Origin: Deinococcus hopiensis KR-140
GTDB taxonomy: Bacteria; Deinococcota; Deinococci; Deinococcales; Deinococcaceae
Direction: 5' to 3'
Assembly: GCA_943327755.2 (NCBI GenBank)
Contig: CALPYF020000007.1
Location: 62,001 to 126,000, forward strand
Length of the DNA stretch: 64,000 bases
The notes below the pieces were generated by a model that was given only the letters and a program-made list of their open reading frames with translations, was not told the origin of the DNA and did no database searches. This document shows, one piece after another, positions 5,987 to 13,051 of this stretch. A program made the translations under genes and the position numbers. Numbering within the stretch: position 1 is the first letter of the stretch; each line of letters opens with the position of its first letter.

Positions 5987-7153
5987 ATGACCAATCAGAA
6001 GCGGTTTACACACGAACCGCCCCCCAACCCCTTCCCCCTGAGCGACATCCGCGCTCAACTCCCTGACCTGCTCGACTACATCAAGGCCACACAGCACAGC
6101 GTCACCATCAGCAACTACGGCACACCCGTCGCCCGCCTCGCCCCCCTCAGCGCCCTGCCACCGGAGCAGCCCACACGCTCCATCGCCGTGCGCAAACTCC
6201 GCGACAACCTGACCGCCACAGTCTGGGAACTGCACACGCACCGCGAGCCCTACCAGATCACCCACTACCGCGATCCCATCGCTGCCCTGCTACCCGTCGA
6301 CCTCTCAGACAGCCAGGAGACCCCCATGACCACCCCCGCACTTCGCATCGCTATCTGGAACGAATCCGGCGGCAGCGGCAAGACCACCATCGCCGTCGAA
6401 ATCGGATACCTGCTCGCGCAACGCACGAACCCGGCAACTGGCGCAGCCAACCGCGTCCTGCTGATCGACACCGACCCGCAGGGCAGCCTCACCCGGCGCC
6501 TGGGCCTCATGGACGATCCGACCAGCCCTGCCCACCGGCTGAGCACGACGGTCGGCAACTTCCTGAACGATCCCGAAGAAGCGCCGCCGGTGCCGATGAC
6601 GGCCACGAACTTCCCGGAGCTGCACGTCATTCCCTCCAACAACAAGCTGAGCAAAATCGACGCCACGCTGCTGATGAACGACGAGGACATCGGCAACCTG
6701 CGCAAGCTGCTCGATCAGTTCGAAGGGCAGTACGACATCATCCTGATTGATACGCCCCCTTCCCGGGGTGGCCTGGCCCGCGCGGCCCTCAGCGCCGTCG
6801 ATCACATCCTCATTCCGGTCAACAGCTCCATGAAGAGCATCGAGAACTTCAACCACGTGCTTGAAGTTGTGGCGCAGTGCCGGCGCTTCAGCCCCAAGCT
6901 CCAGGTCAGTGCGTTCGTCGTCACGTCCTACAACAAGACTGTCAACCACGACCGCGAGGTCCTCCAGATCCTGACCGAGCACTACAACGCCATCGCCCCG
7001 ACCACCTCCCCCATCACCAACCGCAAGGCGGTCTTCAACGACGCCATGATCAGCCGGACCGTCGTGCCGTGCTGGAAACCCAAGGATCCGGCTGTGCAGG
7101 AACTCAACCTGGTCACCGATCAGCTGCTCAGCATCATGGGGGCGACGGCGTGA
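5987..7153 (+). CDS. parA: ParA ATPase fused to two Phd/YefM-like repeats
   Basis: 388 residues. Residues 17-56 (FPLSDIRAQLPDLLDYI ... GTPVARLAPL) and 64-106 (SIAVRKLRDNL ... YRDPIAALLPVD) each fit the Phd/YefM antitoxin fold signature, so the N-terminus is a tandem DNA-binding antitoxin-like module. From residue 118 on it is a ParA/MinD-type ATPase: NESGGSGKTT at 125-134, then LLIDTDPQGSLTRRLG and IILIDTPPSRGG. The deviant Walker A normally reads KGGxGKT; here the signature lysine is serine. An internal ATG at 6326 (residue 114) has AGGAGA five bases upstream, so a short ParA of 275 residues could also be made. ParA positions plasmid copies by cycling on the nucleoid with ParB; the fused module probably replaces the HTH domain that represses par operons in type Ia ParA proteins. 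Confidence 0.88.
   Translation: MTNQKRFTHEPPPNPFPLSDIRAQLPDLLDYIKATQHSVTISNYGTPVARLAPLSALPPEQPTRSIAVRKLRDNLTATVWELHTHREPYQITHYRDPIAALLPVDLSDSQETPMTTPALRIAIWNESGGSGKTTIAVEIGYLLAQRTNPATGAANRVLLIDTDPQGSLTRRLGLMDDPTSPAHRLSTTVGNFLNDPEEAPPVPMTATNFPELHVIPSNNKLSKIDATLLMNDEDIGNLRKLLDQFEGQYDIILIDTPPSRGGLARAALSAVDHILIPVNSSMKSIENFNHVLEVVAQCRRFSPKLQVSAFVVTSYNKTVNHDREVLQILTEHYNAIAPTTSPITNRKAVFNDAMISRTVVPCWKPKDPAVQELNLVTDQLLSIMGATA
6315..6328 (+). promoter_or_regulatory. Internal ribosome site and second parA start
   Basis: AGGAGA at 6315-6320 followed by five C bases and ATG 6326, in frame, exactly at the junction of the Phd-like module and the ATPase. It would yield an ATPase without the DNA-binding module. 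Confidence 0.55.
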
Positions 7154-8064
7154 GCGGAAAAAAGCGGCCCAGCATGGCCAACGCCGTTGGGAACGTAGCT
7201 GTCATGGCTCAGACCAACGCGGGGACGGACGCCCGTATGGTGCAGGTGTCCACCATCTCCGTCATCCCCAGACACAACCCACGCTACAGCCGGATGGAAG
7301 AGACGCCGGAGCTCACGGAACATGACCTGGCCGATATCCTTCCCAGCATTCGCGACCAGGGCGTCCTCTCTCCCCTTCTCCTGCGTCCCAACCCCCACGC
7401 CGCACCCGGACATTACGAACTGGTGGCCGGGCACCGGCGCCTGCGCGCCGCCATCCTCGTGGGCCTCACCCAGGTGCCCGTGCATATCCGCGAGATTGCC
7501 GACAGCGACCTTCTGAAGGTCGCCATCACGGAAAACAACGCCCGGCAGAAACCCGATCCGTACAACAACGACCTCGCCGTCCTGGAGCAGATCAGCGCCA
7601 CGACCGGCGTGCCCCTGGAGCAGATCCCCAGTTACCTCAACCGCCTGCGCAACGGCACCGAAGAGGACGTCCACCACGTTGGAGAGACACTGGCCAGCAT
7701 GGGCCTTGGCGCTCTCGAGACCTGGGCCCGGACGCGCTCCCGCATCCTGATGCTGTCACAGGAAGAAGTCGCCGCCGTTCGGGCCGGACAGCTGTCGCTC
7801 AAAGCCAGCCTCCAGCTGACGTATCTGAAAGACAATCCACAGCGTGCCCAGATCCTTCGGCAGGCAGTGGAAGGTGCGTGGAGCGCCGAGCAGGTCAGGG
7901 CCCATGTGCAGACCCTGACCAAGCCGTCCCGGTCCGCCTCTCGTCCCTCCCTGGACGATCTGAAAAGCCGCCTCACTCCGGAGAAGCTCGAAGATCTCAA
8001 CGACGTGAAACGGCAACAGGTTGAACGTCAGCTCGCCAAGCTCATCGCGCTGCTCGACTCCTGA
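7150..8064 (+). CDS. parB: ParB centromere-binding protein
   Basis: 304 residues from GTG 7150, which overlaps the parA stop; an alternative ATG is at 7174. The N-terminal ParB/Srx-type domain has VSTISVIPRHNPR, then SIRDQGVLSPLLLRPN and the nucleotide-binding AGHRRLRAA (the GERRxRA box of CTP-binding ParB). The central part includes the HTH region around YNNDLAVLEQISATTGVPLEQIP, and the C-terminus is helical and basic. It should bind the TTAGGTCACCGTGACCTAG palindromes on both sides and couple them to ParA. Coordinates and overlap show an operon with parA. Confidence 0.92.
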   Translation: MSGKKRPSMANAVGNVAVMAQTNAGTDARMVQVSTISVIPRHNPRYSRMEETPELTEHDLADILPSIRDQGVLSPLLLRPNPHAAPGHYELVAGHRRLRAAILVGLTQVPVHIREIADSDLLKVAITENNARQKPDPYNNDLAVLEQISATTGVPLEQIPSYLNRLRNGTEEDVHHVGETLASMGLGALETWARTRSRILMLSQEEVAAVRAGQLSLKASLQLTYLKDNPQRAQILRQAVEGAWSAEQVRAHVQTLTKPSRSASRPSLDDLKSRLTPEKLEDLNDVKRQQVERQLAKLIALLDS

Positions 8065-8139
8065 GGCGTCGGCCGGGGACTGTGCTCTCCGGCCCGGCCA
8101 CCTCCCCGCCACTTGCCCCCGCACCACCATTGAAAGGAG

Positions 8140-8158
8140 TTAGGTCACCGTGACCTAG
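8140..8158. promoter_or_regulatory. Candidate parS site 4
   Basis: TTAGGTCACCGTGACCTAG, identical to sites 1 and 3, 76 bp after the parB stop. Confidence 0.8.
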
Positions 8159-8199
8159 AACCGCCAGCCCTCCCCACCCGTCAGTCCGAGCCTGAGAAG

Positions 8200-8218
8200 T
8201 TAGGTCACCGTGACCTAG
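8200..8218. promoter_or_regulatory. Candidate parS site 5
   Basis: TTAGGTCACCGTGACCTAG, identical copy, 60 bp after site 4. Confidence 0.8.
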
Positions 8219-8261
8219 ATTCCCGGAACGCATCAGGGCCGCCCCACCGGCCCGCGCCGAG

Positions 8262-8280
8262 TTAGGTCACTGAGACCTAG
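8262..8280. promoter_or_regulatory. Variant parS site 6
   Basis: TTAGGTCACTGAGACCTAG: the right arm GTGACC has become GAGACC, so symmetry is reduced. This is a natural variant for testing ParB specificity. Confidence 0.65.
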
Positions 8281-8321
8281 AATCGCCAGCCCTCTCCACC
8301 CGTCAGTCCAGCCCTGAGAAG

Positions 8322-8340
8322 TTAGGTCACGGTGACCTAG
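8322..8340. promoter_or_regulatory. Candidate parS site 7
   Basis: TTAGGTCACGGTGACCTAG: same arms as the others with the central base G instead of C. A more decayed eighth copy (GTTGGGCCACTGCACC) begins at 8383. Confidence 0.75.
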
Positions 8341-8520
8341 ATGCCCGGGACGTGTCAGGGCCGCCCCACCGGCCCACACCGAGTTGGGCCACTGCACCCT
8401 CACTGGAGTGACTGCTTTGGAAGGACAAAGGCGCAGACATCCCCGATACTTGATGCAGGTTGCTTTTCACCGATCCCACAGTCGATGACGTGACCCACAA
8501 CCTGAAGGAGTCCCACACCT

Positions 8521-9153
8521 ATGAAGAAAACCCCCACACTGTTCCTTGCGGCGTTGGCCCTCCTGACCGCTTGCTCGGAGAGCCCCGAGGCGAAGGTGAA
8601 GCGCGAGGCGGCGGAACTCGCCGCGCTGAAGAAAAAGATGACGGTCGTCGCTCAGGCGGCAGCCGATCAGCGCCTGATCGGGAATCCGGCCTGCATCGGC
8701 GTGACCAACGAGGGCACGCTGTACCGTATCGAGGACGTGGACCTGCTTCCAGAGACGCGCGTCATGCGCTTTCTGGAAAGTGAGGGCGTAGCTGTCCGGC
8801 AGATCGTGGATCGAGGCGACCAGCGGGACGTCCGGTTCTTCATCAAAGAGATCTACCGGGATAATTTCGATACGAACCGGTATTGCTTCGGCCGCTGGGC
8901 CATCGTGGACATCGCGCCAACTCCGAAGGGCAAGGCGGAAAAGCGCAACAACGTGGTGATGTACCCGTTCGACGTCACGATGCGCCTGACGCAGATCCCC
9001 TCTCAAACCTGGCTGGAGAGCCGCCTGGTTCGGGAGAACCTGTTGGACGGCATGAACAGCATCACGCGGGACTACAAGATTCGCGCGGTATTGCCGACCG
9101 CCGTCAATCAGTTGCCCCCGGCCGACAGTGTGAAAAAGCGCCTGGACGAATAA
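8521..9153 (+). CDS. Lipoprotein, unknown function
   Basis: 210 residues. A short signal peptide ends in the lipobox LTAC with Cys18, so it is lipid-anchored outside the inner membrane. The mature part begins with a charged helix (EAKVKREAAELAALKKKM) and has a YCFGRWAIVDI motif near residue 120. The transposon-split lipoprotein at 16380 has the similar YCYGKWTVTSV and nearly the same length, so the two are probably distant paralogues. Start: ATGAAGAAAACCCCCAC follows GAAGGAG. A terminator shared with the convergent gene follows. Confidence 0.8.
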   Translation: MKKTPTLFLAALALLTACSESPEAKVKREAAELAALKKKMTVVAQAAADQRLIGNPACIGVTNEGTLYRIEDVDLLPETRVMRFLESEGVAVRQIVDRGDQRDVRFFIKEIYRDNFDTNRYCFGRWAIVDIAPTPKGKAEKRNNVVMYPFDVTMRLTQIPSQTWLESRLVRENLLDGMNSITRDYKIRAVLPTAVNQLPPADSVKKRLDE

Positions 9154-9165
9154 GACGAGACAAGG

Positions 9166-9201
9166 AGGCCGCCCCTACACATGCTCGTGCAGGGGCGGCC
9201 T
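9166..9201. terminator. Bidirectional terminator hairpin
   Basis: Arms AGGCCGCCCCT (9166-9176) and AGGGGCGGCCT (9191-9201) lie between two convergent genes. Confidence 0.75.
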
Positions 9202-9213
9202 GATGCGCTGGAA

Positions 9214-9804
9214 TCAGCGGGGTGCCTGCGGCGGTGTCCGCAGGGCGTCCACAAACGCTGCGCCGGAATTCGCTGTTTGCGGCGGGAGCATCTTCACGCT
9301 GGTGTAGGTCAGGGTATAGCCGAGATGGGCTTTCGCCCAGAGTCCAACCGAGCGCTCCGGGTTGAACTGGGGCAGCGTCCGGGCGTTCGCGCCGTACCAC
9401 CGGTTGAAGGCATTGAAGTCAAACATCCGCGCTTTGACGGGATCGCCGGCACTGAAGTCGTACACGGTCCAGCCCTGAGCGGATTCGACTTCCAGGAACA
9501 TCCTGCGGTCACCGCCCTGAGCGACGCGGTAGACGGGAACGCCCAGGACGACCAGTCTGAGGACGAGGCCGTTTTCCTGCATCAGTCCGTCATCGGTGGT
9601 CAGGACGCGCATGGGGACGCCGAGATTCGCGCCGACCTTCAGGGCATTGACCAGGCGGGGATCGCTGAGGCGAGGGGCATACACGATGACCTGCCGGGCG
9701 GTGCGAACCACAGAAGTGAACGGATTGTCCTGTTGAGGTGACCCAGCCTGTGCGGACACGCCGCCCATGAGCAGCGCGCCGAAAGCGAGGAGAGAACGGT
9801 TCAT
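9214..9804 (-). CDS. Exported protein with PLD-like fold, catalytic motif absent
   Basis: 196 residues with a signal peptide (LLAFGALLMGGVSAQA). The body resembles one phospholipase-D-type half: VIVYAPRLSDPRLVNALKVGANLGVPMRVLTTDDG then LVVLGVPVYRVAQGGDRRMFLEV, where PLD nucleases have the HxK(x)4D motif; the His and Lys are missing here. It may be a binding or structural relative rather than an enzyme. Its ATG overlaps the stop of the membrane gene upstream (ATGA), forming a two-gene operon. Confidence 0.6.
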   Translation of the reverse strand: MNRSLLAFGALLMGGVSAQAGSPQQDNPFTSVVRTARQVIVYAPRLSDPRLVNALKVGANLGVPMRVLTTDDGLMQENGLVLRLVVLGVPVYRVAQGGDRRMFLEVESAQGWTVYDFSAGDPVKARMFDFNAFNRWYGANARTLPQFNPERSVGLWAKAHLGYTLTYTSVKMLPPQTANSGAAFVDALRTPPQAPR

Positions 9805-10145
9805 TCATGCTCCAGGCGGTAGAGCTTCTGGCGGGCGACGGCGCCACCGCCGAAGAGAACGGTCAGGCCGTAGCGCACCGCGCGCAGCACGAGCCAGGAG
9901 GCGAGACCCGCGGCGACGATCGGGCCAGGCTGGGCAAACACGCCGTACTCATCAGCCTTCAGGAGGCCAGTCGCGGACAGGACAGTGCCGAGAATGGTCA
10001 TGAGCACCGTGACGAACTGAAAAATCACGATCGGAACTGCCAGCAGGGAAGCGAGGATGCTGCGTTCCCAGTTGAGGGGGCCGGGGCCGTTGCTTTCCAG
10101 GGCGTGATATCCGCCGCCGAATCCGGAATCGTAGTCAGCGCTCAT
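9801..10145 (-). CDS. Small membrane protein, two helices
   Basis: 114 residues from ATG 10145. A Gly/Tyr-rich head (MSADYDSGFGGGYHAL) precedes two hydrophobic segments, about 32-56 and 71-95, and a basic tail. The ATG is chosen over upstream TTG/GTG codons because a full promoter fits it with leaderless spacing: TTGCAC, 17 bp, CACAGT, 6 bp, ATG. It is coupled to the exported protein that follows. Function unknown. Confidence 0.65.
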   Translation of the reverse strand: MSADYDSGFGGGYHALESNGPGPLNWERSILASLLAVPIVIFQFVTVLMTILGTVLSATGLLKADEYGVFAQPGPIVAAGLASWLVLRAVRYGLTVLFGGGAVARQKLYRLEHE

Positions 10146-10151
10146 GGCCTC

Positions 10152-10180
10152 ACTGTGGAACAGGGACACAGAGAGTGCAA
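10152..10180 (-). promoter_or_regulatory. Leaderless promoter (-35 and -10)
   Basis: On the minus strand: TTGCAC (10175-10180), 17-bp spacer, CACAGT (10152-10157), six bases, ATG 10145. Confidence 0.6.
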
Positions 10181-10290
10181 GCGAAAACCCCACCAACGCG
10201 GGCTGTGATACACCGCCAGAACCGGCAGCGCTGGAGATCTGCCAATCGGCGGGCGCGTCACGCGCTGAGGTGCGAAAAAAGGCGTCTTGG

Positions 10291-10296
10291 TAGCAT
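10291..10296 (+). promoter_or_regulatory. TAGCAT -10 box, leaderless spacing
   Basis: TAGCAT, five bases, then ATG 10302. This supports the short-start call of the gene before ssb. Confidence 0.5.
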
Positions 10297-10301
10297 GGCC
10301 T

Positions 10302-10616
10302 ATGCGGACCCTGACGAAGTACCTACGGATGACACCGGGCGCCAGGTGCATGAAAGCCAAGGGCCGGGCAGGAAGTGACAGCCAGCTGGCAGCGCCTGCC
10401 CTCAGCGGTGCCGCCGCGCCGGACGACCTGCGGCGGATCGACCAGCAGGCGCGGCAGTTGACTCCCTCACTTCAGTGGCAGGCCGGTATGATTTCAACCA
10501 GGGACGCAGTGCTGGCCGACCCCACACGGCACCTGGTCCAGAGATCGGCGCAGGAGACCCGCAGGGCGCTCCGGCGCGCCACGCTGAACTTCAACCCCCA
10601 CACGAGGACCGAATGA
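10302..10616 (+). CDS. Small basic protein preceding SSB
   Basis: 104 residues, basic N-terminus (MRTLTKYLRM...KAKGRAG) and a helical C-terminal half rich in Arg and Gln (LRRIDQQARQ, QETRRALRRATL). Its TGA overlaps the SSB start as ATGA, so the two are co-translated. That pairing suggests a DNA-associated role, perhaps an SSB partner, but no family is recognised. Confidence 0.6.
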   Translation: MRTLTKYLRMTPGARCMKAKGRAGSDSQLAAPALSGAAAPDDLRRIDQQARQLTPSLQWQAGMISTRDAVLADPTRHLVQRSAQETRRALRRATLNFNPHTRTE

Positions 10617-11302
10617 AACACCTGAATGAAGTGACGATTCAAGGCACGATTGGCACGCGCCCGCGCGTTCAGAACACCCAGCGTAGTGTCGAGCGCGGGA
10701 AACCCGAAGCTCAAATCCTGTTTCCACTGGTGTGGACGAGAGGGGAGACGACCAACCTCATCACGGCCAGCGCGATCAGCTCCACGGCGGCCGCCATTCA
10801 GCGGCACGTTCTGCCCGGCGAGCCACTGCTGGTGACGGGGCGCCTCGACCGCCGGAGCGAAGGGCTGAGGCTGCGCCTGTCGAGCATTCAGCGCCTGGTC
10901 ACGGCAGACCCGACCATCACCGTCCCGGGAGCGAACGGGGAACTGTTCAGCCTCAAAGGCGGGCTGAGTGAGGTGATGCTCCGCGGGCACGCGGAGGGAG
11001 ACAGTGTGGCGAGCGCCGCTGGTTTCCGGTTCATCATGAAGCTGGTCGAAGGCAATGAGAGTCGGCGCGTTCACGTGATCCCGGTGGTGTCGCAGGTGCC
11101 GGTGCGGCGCGGGCAGGCGGTCACCGTCACCGGGGAATTCATTCGCTCGCCTGAGGATGAGGAATCGGCCGGGTACGTGTATTCGGTCCGCACGTCCCTC
11201 GGCGAGAGCATCGAGGTTGCGGCCAACCTCACCAACCGCGATCCCCGAGACCGGCTGAATGTCGCCACGATGGGCGAGAACCTGACCTTGACCCAGTCGT
11301 GA
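10613..11302 (+). CDS. SSB-like protein with two OB folds
   Basis: 229 residues. Two successive OB-like halves are visible: residues 1-100 (LNEVTIQGTIGTRPRVQ ... GEPLLVTGRLDRR ... LRLRLSSIQRL) and 118-215 (LSEVMLRGHAEG ... VHVIPVVSQVPVRRGQAVTVTGEFIRSP ... YSVRTSLGESIEVAA). Deinococcus-Thermus SSB is known to carry two OB folds per chain and act as a dimer. The acidic DDDIPF-type tail that recruits partners is absent, so this would be a plasmid-encoded, tail-less variant. It probably coats single strands during conjugation or replication. Confidence 0.7.
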   Translation: MKHLNEVTIQGTIGTRPRVQNTQRSVERGKPEAQILFPLVWTRGETTNLITASAISSTAAAIQRHVLPGEPLLVTGRLDRRSEGLRLRLSSIQRLVTADPTITVPGANGELFSLKGGLSEVMLRGHAEGDSVASAAGFRFIMKLVEGNESRRVHVIPVVSQVPVRRGQAVTVTGEFIRSPEDEESAGYVYSVRTSLGESIEVAANLTNRDPRDRLNVATMGENLTLTQS

Positions 11303-11394
11303 GGCGCGCCGTACCCTGAGGGCGGTGAGTGCGTGGCGCACTTCCCCCGGGGTGTTCAACATGTCCGGGCTCCTTCACTAAAAATCTTGCCTGT

Positions 11395-11416
11395 CGACGC
11401 CCGCCTCGTGCGGGCG
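11395..11416. terminator. Hairpin before the 11.5-kb operon
   Basis: Arms ACGCCCGC and GCGGGCGT around a CTCGT loop. No T-run; it could end the ssb transcript or sit in a leader. Confidence 0.4.
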
Positions 11417-11472
11417 TTGACAGTTCGGGGGACGGGGCGGGCACTTGCAATTACAGGTGTGGGCGGCCCTGC

Positions 11473-11478
11473 TACGAT
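11473..11478 (+). promoter_or_regulatory. TACGAT -10 box
   Basis: TACGAT 16 bases before ATG 11495, giving a leader of about nine bases with AGTGAGGTG as a weak ribosome site. Confidence 0.4.
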
Positions 11479-11494
11479 TCTGAGTGAGGTGCCC

Positions 11495-12178
11495 ATGAAC
11501 CCCCACACATCCTGGTTGGAACGAACGCAGGAACTCAGTCCGGAGCAGATGCGGGTGCTGGCTGGCACCATGAGCCACCACATCAATGGTCTGCACCTGC
11601 ACGTCCCGGATCTGTTACTCCTGCAGCATCACTATTACCGCGCCGCCCTGATGTACACGGTCACCCACAACGACCTGGTGCAGGACCTCTTTCTTCAGGC
11701 GCGCCGCAGTTTCCTCTTCGACGACCGGGGCCGCGGCCTGAATCCTGGTGTGGCGCTCCCCGCGGAGGCCCTGGCGAGGTACGCAGCCCTGCGGGCGCAG
11801 GCAACGCAACTGGGTGAGGCCATCGACCCGGCTGCACTCCAGGCGGCCGGGCTGACCCCGGGTCATTTCTCCCGTCTGTTGGCCCTGCACGGCGAGCAGC
11901 GCGACTGGTCGGATCTGCTCGACGTGCAGCTGCGGCACTTCGACCCGAAGGGCATGTGGCACGTCATCGTGACCTTCTCCAATCCGCGCGGTGAGCCGCT
12001 GCAACTACACCTGCGCTACCGGGACGCCGAGGCGTACGGTTTCGGCCTCGGGTTAGAACCCGATCCGGCCTGGGCCGGGGCCGGCACACCGACCATTCAG
12101 GCAACGGTGAACGATCTGACAGCCCTCACTGGCCTCGCGCCGCATACCTTTCCCGCCTGCCTGACCCCCCTGCTGTAA
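11495..12178 (+). CDS. Hypothetical protein, first gene of a three-gene operon
   Basis: 227 residues, soluble, no signal peptide. It is His/Leu-rich early (SHHINGLHLHVPDLLLLQHHYY) and has a strand-rich part near 150-180 (GMWHVIVTFSNPRGEPLQLHLRYRDAEAYGFGLGLE). The start is ATGAACCCCCACACATCC, one of the cases where CCCCCAC lies inside the first codons. It is followed after 24 bp by two overlapping genes. No family recognised. Confidence 0.65.
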   Translation: MNPHTSWLERTQELSPEQMRVLAGTMSHHINGLHLHVPDLLLLQHHYYRAALMYTVTHNDLVQDLFLQARRSFLFDDRGRGLNPGVALPAEALARYAALRAQATQLGEAIDPAALQAAGLTPGHFSRLLALHGEQRDWSDLLDVQLRHFDPKGMWHVIVTFSNPRGEPLQLHLRYRDAEAYGFGLGLEPDPAWAGAGTPTIQATVNDLTALTGLAPHTFPACLTPLL

Positions 12179-12202
12179 ACCCCCACCACAACCGAGGTAG
12201 TT

Positions 12203-13051
12203 ATGACCCAGCACGTCGCCCCCACCGACGCCCGTCCGCCCGTTGCGCCCGCAAAGAGATATCCCGTGTCGGTGTACCTGCACTACCCCAAAGGCACTGG
12301 CCTGTGCCGAGGCGCCGTCGCCCTGCGGAACGGGCCAAAGATTACCACGGATACATACACGATCCGGAAAGGGAAAGGGGGCGAGGATCCTGGCCCGGTC
12401 CTGATGGAAGCCATCAACGCCCTCCTGCGAACAGCGCCCAACAAGCCGGTCCGCTACGTGATCTCCACGGAAGACCGCAGCGAGTACCGCGCGGTACGGG
12501 AGAGCATCGACAGCATGATCAAGCGCGCCGGACTGACCGACATTCAGTACGGCAGCAGCTTCATGGAGACCGACATTCTGCGGTTCGCGGCAGAACACGC
12601 CCTCGCCCACCCCAACTGGAAAGACATGCACAGCGGCGTGCACAGCTACGTGACCACCATCGGCTCCGGCGCCCACTGCTACACCAGCATCATCACCAGC
12701 AGTCCCCGGCACCTGCGCTGGGCCGAGTCAACCAGTCAGGTATTCGACCCGGTGGTCGCCAACCTCACCGCCATCCGCGACTCGCTCGTGGGGGTCGCCG
12801 ACCGCAGCAACGCGGGCATCTGGAGCAGCTGCGAAGCGGTGAACGCCATCATCCGGGGCGAGCGGGTCGCGTTCACCGCTGAGGCCGGTACCAGCGCGCG
12901 TGAACTCAACGCGTACCGCAAGAACAAGAACCTCGGGCTGGTGTTCAACCAGGAGGCCTCCTGGCCGCTGATGCAGCTGGGCCTGTACCTCGCGCACCGG
13001 CAGCAGCGCCGGCACCTGGAAGAGCTGTACCAGAAGGGGAGACCGTCATGA
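12203..13051 (+). CDS. Hypothetical protein, possible RNase H-like fold
   Basis: 282 residues. An N-terminal part reads as strands plus helix: YPVSVYLHYPKGTGLCRGAVALRNG, then PVLMEAINALLRTAPNKPVRYVISTEDRSEY, similar in pattern to RNase H (ELxAxxxAL ... ixTDS). The first catalytic Asp is not evident, so it may be inactive or unrelated. The C-terminal half is helical. Its stop overlaps the next gene (ATGA). The leader has TAAACCCCCACC at 12178-12189. Confidence 0.55.
   Translation: MTQHVAPTDARPPVAPAKRYPVSVYLHYPKGTGLCRGAVALRNGPKITTDTYTIRKGKGGEDPGPVLMEAINALLRTAPNKPVRYVISTEDRSEYRAVRESIDSMIKRAGLTDIQYGSSFMETDILRFAAEHALAHPNWKDMHSGVHSYVTTIGSGAHCYTSIITSSPRHLRWAESTSQVFDPVVANLTAIRDSLVGVADRSNAGIWSSCEAVNAIIRGERVAFTAEAGTSARELNAYRKNKNLGLVFNQEASWPLMQLGLYLAHRQQRRHLEELYQKGRPS

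Larger units (their letters stand above)
8140..8401. repeat. Centromere array built from a 122-bp tandem duplication
   Basis: Four palindromes spaced 60-62 bp follow parB, then a fifth degenerate one at 8383-8401. The intervening spacers alternate: 8159-8199 matches 8281-8321 (CGCCAGCCCTCcCCACCCG type) and 8219-8261 matches 8341-8382 (CAGGGCCGCCCCACCGGCCC type). The array is therefore two copies of a 122-bp unit, each with two sites. Confidence 0.85.

Noticed and set aside
8140..8401. CRISPR array reading of the 60-bp spaced repeats
   Set aside because: The repeat is a perfect palindrome of 19 bp, the spacers are themselves duplicated, no cas genes are present, and identical sites flank parA.
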